Assembly: GCA_013396655.1 (NCBI GenBank)
Contig: WBMV01001906.1
Span: 1,332,166 to 1,396,165 of the forward strand
DNA: 64,000 nucleotides
Direction of reading: 5' to 3'
Source: Campylorhamphus procurvoides
Lineage: Eukaryota > Chordata > Aves > Passeriformes > Dendrocolaptidae
In this document: piece by piece, positions 37,225 through 48,102 of the stretch
Position numbering within the stretch: position 1 is the stretch's first letter
Layout: every line of letters begins with the position of its first letter
The notes under the pieces: generated by a model
What the model was told of the DNA's origin: nothing
Seen by the model: only the letters and a program-made list of their open reading frames with translations
The model's database searches: none
Made by a program: the position numbers and the translations under genes

Positions 37225-37640
37225 AGGCATTAGCAGTTGTTCTTCCCTTGTCCACCAATACTGTAACCCGATCACAGAAGGACACCAGATTTGTTGGGCA
37301 TGATTCGCCCTCAGTGAAGACGTGGTGGCTGTTCCCAGTTACCTCCTTATTCTCCATGTGCCTTAGCATAGTTTCTAGGAGGTCTTATCCACGGTCTTGC
37401 TGAGCACCAAGGTGAGACTGACCAGCCTGCAGTTCCCCAGGTTTTCTTTTTACCCCTTATTGAAAATAGGGATTATGTTTTCCCTTTTCCAGTCAGTGAG
37501 AACTTCATTGGACTGCCATGGCTTCCTAAATATGATGGATCATAGCTTAGCTACTTTATCCCCTAGTTCCCTCAGGAACTGCAGATGCATCTCATCAGAT
37601 TCTAGAAAAGATTTCCATGATGCAGCTCCCATTAGCTTGG
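37225..37640 (-). mobile_element. CR1 LINE fragment, reverse-transcriptase part, decayed
   Basis: Read on the minus strand from 37640 downwards, this encodes the N-terminal half of the CR1 ORF2 reverse-transcriptase domain. Pieces in family order are [44 protein letters not shown] and [14 protein letters not shown]. Several in-frame stops interrupt it, and the frame is lost before the catalytic YxDD-type motif, which is absent. The segment from 37369 down to 37230 keeps an open frame. In an active element this enzyme primes reverse transcription at a nicked target; this copy cannot be active. Confidence 0.88.
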
Positions 37641-40600
37641 TTTAAATCTCTGTGGTAAACTAGAGTTTAAGAACAAATTTAATTTGATTGATATTTGAAT
37701 AACCTACAGCTTCATCTGTGATTTGGGGGTCTTGCACTGTAGAGTAGATTGCTCCTGTGAATATTCAATCCACATTTTCTCAGTGAAATCAAGCTTTGCT
37801 CACGCAGCTATGAAGCATTATTAGATTGTAATTGCGCACAGAGTGGTCCTCTTTATAGAGCACTGTTAATTACAAATGCCATGCAATTTGCAGGCCATCT
37901 ATTCTGGCTGCAATTATGATGTCGCTTTGCACACCTATGTCTGAGAGCATTTTCCTCTCTAACTTGGGCTCATTCTTTTGACTCAGCCAGAAGCCCCTCA
38001 TGATTGTGAAAATAGCTTGTTTGTTGTCTCCATGGGTATAGAATAAGACAGAAGGGAGGGAAAAGTTGGGAAACAGCCAGCAATTGAAGCAGGCAGTAAG
38101 CCCTAAGTGACTGTGTGGGCCTACACAACAGTGGGAGCATGCCTTGAATGTAATATGATTTAAAAATAGGCTTAAAACAAGCCTGTTTGCTGGTGTGCTT
38201 TTGCTTAGTGCAATACATGTTAATTAGAGCCTTAGCACAGCTCCTCAGCAAACAGCATTTTCCCTCAAAGGCAGAAAAACAAGGAGAGAGAGAATTTTGA
38301 TGCTGGGAATAAGGTATAATGAATAAGAATCAGCAACCATGGATATAGTTTAAGCTGGACTGGAATTTATTGCAGCTTTATGTTTTTATAAAGGAAACCT
38401 GTGTGTCAGCTTCTGGTAGTGATAGGGATGCTGAGAATTGGCATGTGAGGATAACGTGATAATACGGAGACACCAGGGAGTACGTGAACACAAAAATGCA
38501 TCTCAGTCAGCGAGGAGGCCACGCGGTGATTTCAGTAGAAAGCTACGATAGAAAATCAATAGCTTTGAGAAAGGCCCACAGGAAGGCAACAGCATTATCT
38601 GCACTTTCTTCATTCTGCTTCTCCCTTCCCTCTCTTTATAAAGAAAGAGCTGCATGAGCTCATGTTTGAGTTTTGTTAACTCTGTGCCTGAGTAGCTCAA
38701 GCAGCGAGGCAATTCAGGGAATACAAAGTATCTGCAAACCAGACCGTGGGAATGGAGAATAGGTTTGAGTCAGGCAGGGAACTGGGTTTACTGACAGGTC
38801 CTGTTTACCTTGTAGGCAGGCTGCGGTCTCCTGCTCAGGGCTTCCACCACAGCTGTGTTCTCATCCTTGGAAAAACTTCTCACTGCATCTCAGAGCAGCT
38901 TCACTCAGCTCTCTGCTTTGATGTGTGGATTAACAGTAAGTCCTTCTTCCAGGTTTCCACAAGGGGCATGTTGTTCTGGGCAGGATGATCTAGCCTTGTA
39001 GGATCAGATTATGGAGTTTACATCAGGCACCGGCTTTGCAGACCTTCAAAGGCTTCAAGTGAAGTTTTCTAGGGTGCCCCTTTTTTGTTCTTCTCCAATT
39101 CCTTTTTGTCTAAGAAGGTAGAATAGGAATTGTTAATGAAAAGTCAAGGAAAGGGTGGACTGTTCAGCATTAGCTGATACATAGTTTGTAATCATGTTTT
39201 TGGTTGGTTGGTTTTGGGTGTTTGGTTTGGTTTTGTTTTTTTCTCAATTTGTGGTGCTACCTCTGTATTTTATACATAGGCACGCAGTATGTTTAGAGGG
39301 GATATTGCCTATGCATGGTTACACGTTTTACTATTTCCTGACATTTGAATGATAACTCCTCCTGCACCAGGATGACTGTCAGCTTACAGACCCTGACACA
39401 CGGGAAGGGGAAAGATTGGTAAGACTGTTCCTTACTGTTCAGTCCTGTTAAGGAGGATGTTGAGTATCTGTGAAGCTGTGCCACATAAACAAGCACTTTC
39501 ACCACACACTGGACAATGAAATGGGGAAAAGGGAGGGCTGCAAACATTCCCCATTAATCCATTCTTGTGTCCATATGCAAGTTTCAGTACTTATAGGTTT
39601 GTCTCGATTCTCTGAAAAAAATGTTAGACCATCTAGAAAGCAATAGTTTTAGGTCAGAAATACCCATTATGCAAAAAAAAAAATCACCAATAAAATTCAC
39701 AGGGAGGAGACTTTTGTTTAAGTATATGGAAGACAGAACATGATGTAAAGGAAGTCTGCAGGAGAGGAGAGAGTGAGTGAAAGAGATGAATCCATCATCT
39801 GACTGGTGAACAGGGTGTTATTGGGATTGATTCTGCTTCTCTTTTATTGAGGATGATGCAATATCTCAGTTGTAGATGATGTTATAAAGCCAGAAACTCT
39901 CTAGGGTTTCATTGTTCTTGAATGTTTCCCTGTGCTTGGGTATATAGGCATTTTGGAATTGGGAGATCTTTTCCATGCTGGCTTAGAGAGGTAATGTTAG
40001 CAATTCAGTGACAGTAAGTAATAATCCACTTGGTTTCTTTTCCTGGAGGAATAGAGAAATGTATGATTTTCTAGCATAGAATTAGACTGACACAGCAGCC
40101 TGGAGGAAGTGTGTTCTTTTTGCTGACACTTCTGATTGCTTCTCACCTTAGCCAAGAACTCAGTTCTTTCACTATGAAAAACTTTGAGAAACAGCCATAG
40201 ACTTGGCTCATTAAAAAGAGATGATTCTAATTTGAGTTTTTCCATGAAGTCTTCTTTTCGTCCGAGCTTAATATTTCAATACCCCAGTGCATAAAATATT
40301 ATTGAATAAGTTATTCAGTGAAAAACTCAGAGGAAGAAGGGTGCATTCTCTAGCACAAGGAAAATCTTCCATAAATAAATACAATTTAATGACTTCTTTT
40401 TTTCAAGGCTGTGAACGCTGAAGTTCAGGCAGGTATTAGTGAGCTGGAAAACATAAGGGAAAGTCTGCTAGGGTTTTGTTCTTAGTGGTGACTGAGCTGT
40501 ACAAAAGACATGAAAGTAAGATCATACTATATATTTAATCATTAAACTTTCAGGGGTGCTGGGGCTAGCAGGTATCTTAATTGCCCTTCAGTCATAGCTG

Positions 40601-41310
40601 TACCATACTGTGAGTCACAAATAATTGGCGAATTGTCTGAGAAACAGAAACGCCTTTACAGTACGAGTAGGGGACTGGGTGACTGTAATCAGTGATCAAC
40701 ACCACATTCAGGTTTGCCTGGGCACTAACTGAACAACTGTTCCAGTCTCCTAAATGCATTGCAGTGCCACTGCAGCCTAGATGGAAGGCTGGAGCCTGCT
40801 AGATTGACTGATCATTTCCTTGCTTAGCCTCTAAACTTCATAACTCACTGCTCCTGAGCTGTAGTGACATGAGGAAAATTAAGACCTTCCTTTGGGAAAT
40901 GGAGAGCTGAGGATTAAATGCATGGAGAAACAGCTTACAAATCCTTGAGTTAACTGGCTTGAAAGCCCTAGGGCATCGGAGCATGACATGCCAGGCAGGA
41001 TTTAGAGGTCAGGAGGTATTGTGATGGGACATGGCTCCCTGAGGATGCCCATGGAAGATCTCTTGGGTTTGTTTCCCTGGGCTATGGTTGTTTATCCATG
41101 GTAATGGCTGAAAGCAGGGACAACTTATACTGCATGAAATCAATTGCATCTTCTGTAAGTTGTCCTAAAACTTAATGTTTTAATGTTTAATGGAAATAGG
41201 AGAATTTCCTATTTCTCCTCTTTCTGGATTCCTAAAAATCCTGCAATTCTTATAATTGTTCCTGGTATCCTGCTGCTTCAGGCCTAAAGTATCCTGAGGT
41301 TAATATATGA
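37641..41310. other. Non-coding stretch with a possible conserved element
   Basis: No gene. 37741-37950 is rich in homeodomain-like cores (ATTATTAGATTGTAATTGCG, TTAATTAC, AATTATGA) and has the look of a conserved non-coding element, unproven. A TTGG-type low-complexity run is at 39197-39243. Confidence 0.45.
39197..39243 (+). repeat. TTGG/TTTG low-complexity run
   Basis: Repeated TTGG turning into TTTGG and TTTTG units. Simple sequence on the + strand. Confidence 0.85.
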
Positions 41311-41344
41311 TGTGTGTGTGTGTATATATATATATATACACACA
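41311..41344. repeat. TG-TA-CA microsatellite, palindromic
   Basis: Six TG units, then a TA run of about eight units, then CA units. TGTGTG, the TA core and CACACA form a perfect 28-bp palindrome at 41317-41344 that could extrude as a cruciform, and the alternating purine-pyrimidine sequence is also of the Z-DNA-forming type. Confidence 0.92.
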
Positions 41345-43038
41345 TACTCAGGTTGTGTTACATTGTTATTCACTTAAATAATATTCTCTTGTACGTTTCA
41401 AGGCAAGTGACTTCAAAACAAGCAATGTCAAGCTGCAATCTGAGGCTGGTGCTCTAATAACAGCCCAACACTTCAGGAGTCAGTGGCAATTCTGAAACAC
41501 TTGTTATATTTTTCAAAAGAGAAAATGTGTCAAAGTGCATTGTGTCCTTGGGGGAAAATTATTTTGGGCAATTTGGTTTTTGCCAGCTCACCAGGAAGCT
41601 CTCAGTCAGCAAGCACTTTTTAGAGCAGGGCTAAATGGCTTTGGTAGGAGTTGCAAAACCTTGCCTTGCCAAGGGCCCAGCTAACTCAGGAGAGAACTTG
41701 CTTTCAGTAGGGGGGCAGAGCACTTCAGTACTTGAAATGGTAGTGAGTCTGTTCATAGGCTGCAGGCTGGAAAAGAAAGGCTGTCATTTCTGTGGCTGCA
41801 GAACTTGTGAAACCCCCTGCATGGTGTGTGAGGTGATGTACACACTGTCTGAGCTGGCAGTGTCCTTTGTTTCCGATGGTCACGTGGGCAGAAGGATCTG
41901 TGGAAATTCCCCATCATTAGTTTTTAAGCTGTATTATGAAGGTGGAGGCAGACCCAGATCCTTGCTGATTGCTGGCTTTTATAAAGAGAAGCCAAGAGAT
42001 TCCTGGGCACTTCCAGCACCTTATTTTGAAGTGCCACCCTATTTAACTCAGCGTAAGAGCAGGTCCAACACAACAAGGTGGATCTGTCCCACCATGGCCC
42101 CACCACGTTATGTGGCAGTCAGGGAGAGTTGTGCATGTTAATCACTCTTGTTCTACTGCTGATGTGGAGGTTGCTCAGGGGGTGAAATCTGCAGGTCACT
42201 TATGCCAAGTTCATCACTTGCTGAAGTTAACTGCTGAGCTGAGGTTTTCTAGAACTGTGCTGTCTTTGCTAGGTTGATACTCTGCCTCTTACAGGAGCCA
42301 TAGATTTCCTGTCAAAGTTGGCGTTATGTATTCAGCAGAACTCACCTTTCTCCTTGATGATTCACAAATTCTTCTGTGCAAAACCACCCCTTCAAGGGTA
42401 TCGTCAGCTTGTCCTATAATTGGCATATATTGGGTGAAATAGTTTTTTGAGGGAAAAAATACAATCTGTCTCATTCATTAACAGTTTGAGGAAGTGGAAG
42501 ATCCCAACCAGAAATGTGCAGCCAGCAGAAAATGGGGCTGTGCTGTTTGCCAGTTTGCCTACCAGTTTTTGGTGTACATGGAGCCACTGCCTGATGTCAA
42601 CCATACCAATGTGTTGTTCAAGGGCAGGACCTGCAGCCACAGGCAAATGATGAAGATTCCCATAACTGGACACATCCTGCAATGTCCAGCTTGACACTGC
42701 ATTTGCATTATGGCTGTGAAAAATGTTGCTTAGAGATCTCCACTGCAAAGGCAAGTCTTTTAGCTGTATGGAATTTGGCACAGGTCACACCGGGTCTGAC
42801 TGCAGGAAATATCAGCCTCTGCCTCACAAACCAGAGGAGACTTGCTGAAGGGTATTAATCCACTGGTCTAAGGCAAATCCCTCTCCCTCAGAGTTCAGTG
42901 GTGCAGGTCTGAAACCATGCTTTGTGAAAGTTGTTAGTTTTAATTGCAATATAATCTGCATGTAATGAGCTTTATTTTAAGTCAAGCAGTCACAAAAGAA
43001 TAAACCGAGTAGTTTTTATTGGAAGCATACTGTTGTGT
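41345..43038. other. Non-coding stretch with one long chance-like frame
   Basis: Holds the longest + strand open frame of the window (41635-42141, 168 codons). It is unrecognised and of a length expected about once by chance in 64 kb. See the findings for its cysteine cluster. Nothing else is recognised. Confidence 0.45.
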
Positions 43039-43081
43039 AAAAAAAACCCAACCAAACAACACCACCCCCACCACCCCCCAA
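43039..43081 (+). repeat. A/C-rich low-complexity run
   Basis: A run of A followed by CCAACC, ACCACCCCC and CCACCCCCC words. It gives a glycine-rich stretch in a minus-strand frame, which I do not treat as coding. Confidence 0.85.
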
Positions 43082-46000
43082 TAAACCTGTCAGGAGCTGG
43101 CTGCTTTCAAAGAAATTGAATTTTTCAAACAAATTATTTGGAATACTAAGTGACATAACTATGGCTTTCTCCTTTCTGTGATTTCTTCCTTTTCTGCTCC
43201 AAAATATCTCATTTTGATTCATTATATTACATGATAAAATGAGAATTGGGATGGCAGATTTTTCATATACAGTGTGTTTTAAATTATGAAAGGAAGGAAT
43301 AAGCACAGGTAAGTACTTCAAGAAGTTTGTTTTTGACTCAGAGTTTTTATTCTCAGGCATTTTTGACACCTGGAAATTGAAGATAAATTTTAAAATCCTA
43401 GAATTTCTCCCAAATGAAACCTGTTTTTCCCACCCCTCATTGCTTTAATCACAAGCTTCTGCTACAACATAGAAATATTGGGAAGACTTCCTGCTTTAGT
43501 GGTATAGGAAAAATAGGATTATTTGTTTTAGTCAGATCATTTTCAGACACACTGTTTTCAGATCTATGTGCAGTAACTGAAGGCAGATTTCCCAACATCA
43601 GCCAGGACCACTGGGGCTCTAGTCCCATATGTTTGTATTTTCTAGTAGGCTGCATAGAATGTAATGCAGGAAATTATCCCAAATTATACCCAGCACATCC
43701 TCCCTGACCACATCATCACTGCAGCTTCATCTGCTCTGAATGAGATAACACCACCAGGATGAAGCACAAATGTGTTTACAGTGGTTGCTACTTCTGACTA
43801 GGAGTTTAAGATCCCCTGAACCAATATAAAGAGACCTGGCAATATGAGTTGCAAATTCAGCCATGATTCAGTGAAACAAAAAATCCAGACATTTCCTTTC
43901 TGTTTCAATTGACTTTTGAAAGCTGTCATGGGACTTAGAGGTATATATATTTTAATTAAAGGCAAGTGTTGCACTATCATATTCATGCCTTGATCAAGAA
44001 TAAGGGCTGTGCACACTAGATCTTTGCATGGAGAGATTTTCTCTGTACCCTTCCTAGTCCCATCAGATATGTTGCTCATGGGTTGCTTTTTTGTGCCATA
44101 ATTGCAGTTGCTCTGTCTTTAGTTGTGTTCTTACCTACATGTTCTGATCCCTATTTCCTTCTGCTTGTCTCTAAATAGCAAAGATCATCATATTTGTTTA
44201 TATATTTAAAAATTCAGAATATAGCCTGAAGCTTTCAGATGAAAACATTGTGCTTATGATATGAGCTTTCTAAATAAATTTGATTTCCTGTCCATGTTGC
44301 CATAAAACAATGCACAGATACCTAAAACATAAATACCTGAAACAAAAACTGAGAATATTAAGGACTTGGGTGTAATTTGCATTTGTTTTATGTGTGATGG
44401 GTAGTGACTTTTGAACTTGCATGCTCTATAATTGCACTGAGTTACATCCCTTTGAAAAGGAGGTGACCAGACAGCAGAGAAATTGTTTGCCTGTTTTTGT
44501 TATTCAACTTCTGTACTTTTGGCTCACAAGGGCCTCTGAAAAGAGGAGGCTGCTCTTCTGTCATGAACAGCTTTTGGTGGTTGGTGGGAGAAATGTGTGA
44601 ATACAGGGTGGGTCAGGGAGACTCAGCCTTGGTGTGAAAAGCAAAGAGCAAAGCCAGTCTTGGAAGATTTGGAAAAATGCTGACTTGTCCATAGGAGCTC
44701 ACAATGAAGTGTTAGTCATGACTCATCTGAAGGCTGGGCTGGACCAAGCCTGACTGCAAGGACATAAATGACAGGGAAGAATTGCTGCTGCATCCCTTTT
44801 TTAATTTATGTTACTCATTCTGGGTTCTGCCTCTAAAAATGCCTTTTGTTATTCCTAGCTCATTTGGAATTTTATAAGCTCTTTTGGAATCTCAGGGAGT
44901 GCTTGTTAAGAGGAGATGTCTGTGCAATTTCACTTAATTCTGAATAATTTCTGCCACAGTGCTGTGTCTTGGTGGCTGGGTTGCAGTGGTGTCTGATGGG
45001 GAAGAAGGGCCAAAGCACTGGCAAAAACCTCCACCCGTGGTGTGTGCTGAGGGTCTTGTGTGGTAGGAGATGTGTCAGCCCCAGAGCGAGCACATCCCAT
45101 CACCCTCTCCAAACCCCACGCCCTTGCCAGACCTGTGCCCTTTGGCTAAGCCAGCCTTTTTGTCTGACTTAAACAAGAAGTGCTCTTCTAAACAGCTCTG
45201 CAGAAAGGTGAGACCCTCTCAGTTCAGGAACAGCTGTCAGAGAGACGGTGGCAAGCTGAGGGCTGAGAGCAGCTGATGAAATATCCTCTTTCATGGTAGC
45301 TGAGGCTTACGACAGCTGTAGGGAGATGCTCCCCCTTTTCANGGCTAAAATGTAGATTTGTTTTTGGGAAATCTATTGCACATTAAGCATATGCATCATG
45401 GTACAAACCACTCTTTACAAAACACCTGCAGGTAAAACCATGGTGCAAACCAAAAGAATGTCTGAATCATGGAGTTGTCACATGTTTTGACTGTTCTTGT
45501 GTAGATGCCCAGGACAAATGTGTGTGACAATCAGTTGTAGGTGAAACAGTTTCAGAACAAGAGACAGCCTGCCATAATTTTCCAAGTTTGGTTTGCTGTC
45601 CTTTTGCCCTATGAGTGACTCCTTTGTTTAGTCAGGCCCTGCACTTCCACACGCAATCAACTCCCTCAAACTTAAATCAAATATTAAAATGAGTGGTTCA
45701 TAAGTCATTCAAGTATTAACTTAGCAGAATCTTTTAACTTGCCCATTTTAACAAACTGTCATGCTGATGTTCCTGGGTTTGACACCCTGATGACAAGTAA
45801 TTCCAGAAGATAGGTGTGTGAGTCCAGGGACCCTGGAGCACTGAAGTTTCAACTGTTGTGTTATAAGTAGAGAAATCCCCAGTACTGAATAGCTGTAATG
45901 TGGAATATTGTAGAAGCACATTCACCCCAGCACACAGAGCTCTAGTCCATTGGCATCATGACTGGCAAGCTTTAGATACAAGCCAAGTCCAGCCCAGGGC

Positions 46001-48069
46001 AGTGGGCTGCCTTCCCTGCCTTAGCTGGGGCCCAGAGGACAGCTGGGAGAGCAGCAGGCAGGGATGAACCACTCATCCCTCCACACCCCTGCTCAGGAAG
46101 GGCTCAGCACAAGGGCTAGGGCATTCCTGCAGTACCCATTCCACCTCCCCTGGCACACAGCTGGAAATGGCAGAGTCAACTTTTCCCCTTGTGCAGTGAG
46201 AGTCTGTGTTAACTTGGGTCAGGGGGGAGGGAAAACTGGTTCATAGGAAAAGCCAGGCTGTGGGAAACCAGAAAGCTTATTTTGTCCTACTTACACCCAT
46301 AGGTCTTCTGAAATCTTTATCCTTTAGGGAGAGGCTGCAGAGGTCAGTCAGCTCAGAGTATCAAGGAGACAGTAACAAGGTATCTTTCATCAAGTGCGTA
46401 TGCAGTGCAGAGGGAAAAGGGAAGAAAATTAAAGAGTTTTTATATTTGAGAAAGATCTCTCTGCACCACAGAAGGAAGGTATGATGGCAGCATGTGCTGG
46501 GACTCCCAGATTAGAGCCCTTAGCCAGGGCATGCCATGGTTATGACTAAAGATGTGTTGGCATGAGCTGTGACTCGTGCTAGCAGATGCATCGCACACCT
46601 TCCAGGCACCAACCACGGGCAGAAATTGGAGTAGAAGTGATGTTTGTACCTTCTCTTTTATGGTACAGAAGTATCCAGCAGTGTACTGGAAAGGATGCCT
46701 CCAGTTTCAATCTGTGTAGAGGAAAATTACTGCCAGACTTCACAAACTTTGGCGGGATGTATTGTATGATGAAACAAAATCTGCTCTCTACAAGTTGGCT
46801 GCCAAAGAAAGCTGAACATAAGGGACACATTTTAATTAACTGCTACAGTAATTTATTGAGGAAAGTGATTTGTTGATCACTACTTACAGTTTTAAATAAG
46901 AATTTGCTTTCTAAGAGGGGTGCTTTGAGTTCAGTTGCATTTTATTCATTTTGTTAAAGGAACTGCTGGGGATCATTCCAAATATTCTCAAGCCGATCTG
47001 CTTAGGTGGTTGTCACAGTTCTGCCTGCCCTTAAAATTAAAATTGTTAGCACCTCCTGCTCATGAATTTCTGGCTAAAATTAAAAGAGAAAGGATGGCAT
47101 GTGTAATGAGGTATTCTATTTTAAATATTTGTATTCACTTGTGATTGGCAACTCAGGTATGGCATCTCCCAGTTTAAGTAGTGAATCGAGCTTCTTAGTT
47201 AAAACTAGAACTTTTTGATCTTTCTGTAAGAGAAATAAAACTTGGTAGGACCAATTTTTACATCTCTGACCTCTTCAGTTCCTCAACAACAAAATATTTT
47301 CAAAAATCTCCTTCCATTGCAATTAGTGTTGGAAATAGATGTGAACACGTAGCAAAGAGAAGCTAATAAGTGGCTGCTGATGTCAGCCAGACTTAGCCAG
47401 GGCAGTCACTGTTGTCATTAAAGCGTTGAGATGATTTCACCAAGGATTGTTTTCTTGTTCTGTCTTCTGCAGAACGATGCTGGTTGTAGGTTAAGTGGCT
47501 TGTAGAGATGATGTACTAATAGGTTATTGAAAACGGGTTGATGTTGATCAGATCATTTGTTCAATATGTGCTGCTTTGGTTATGTTATCACTGTGAGCTT
47601 TCTTATTGATTAACTTAGAAGGAGTAATTGCCCAATAGATTATAGGAGTCAGCTTGTAATAAATGTTTCTGACATTAAAATCTTATTGATGGAAAGTATC
47701 TATGTCAGATATCATCTAGAAAGAAATATAGATATTATAGATTACATACATATCTCTTGATCAGCTTGTAATAAATAATGAAAAAAAATTTTATCACATC
47801 CTGTCACTTTTATCTGATAAGTTTGCTTAAAATCTATAAAAGTTTGTCTCCATATGTTTGAAAGAACTTGACTTATGTGAGGTGAACTACTTTTTGTTGA
47901 ACCAAGACCAAAAAAAAGCACTGTTTTTTCAATTTATTCTTTTGTGAAATTATTTTTATATTATCCCGTAAAAAATATCTCTATTTTGACAGGTTTGGGA
48001 AGAGAGAAGCCTGCTGTATATGCAAGCTGGTAGTTCTATTTCATATGGATTTTGCTAATATTTAAGTTT
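43082..48069. other. Non-coding stretch, one ambiguous base
   Basis: No recognised repeat or gene. A single N at 45342 marks an unresolved base. An exact 16-bp direct repeat (TCAGCTTGTAATAAAT) occurs at 47649-47664 and 47761-47776. Confidence 0.55.
45342..45342. other. Ambiguous base (N)
   Basis: The only non-ACGT character in the window. It marks an unresolved assembly or consensus position, not a gap of known length. Confidence 0.99.
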
Positions 48070-48102
48070 GATTTTTATTTTATTTTTTTTGGGGGGGGGG
48101 GG
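48070..48102 (+). repeat. T-rich run followed by G12
   Basis: A T-rich run ends in eight T (48083-48090), followed directly by twelve G (48091-48102). This is a pure purine tract next to a T tract, unstable in replication and prone to sequencing error, so its length is uncertain. Confidence 0.9.

Noticed and set aside
46766..46815. C/D-box snoRNA-like pair (ATGATGA ... CTGA)
   Set aside because: The boxes are too close together and the flanking bases do not form the required terminal stem.
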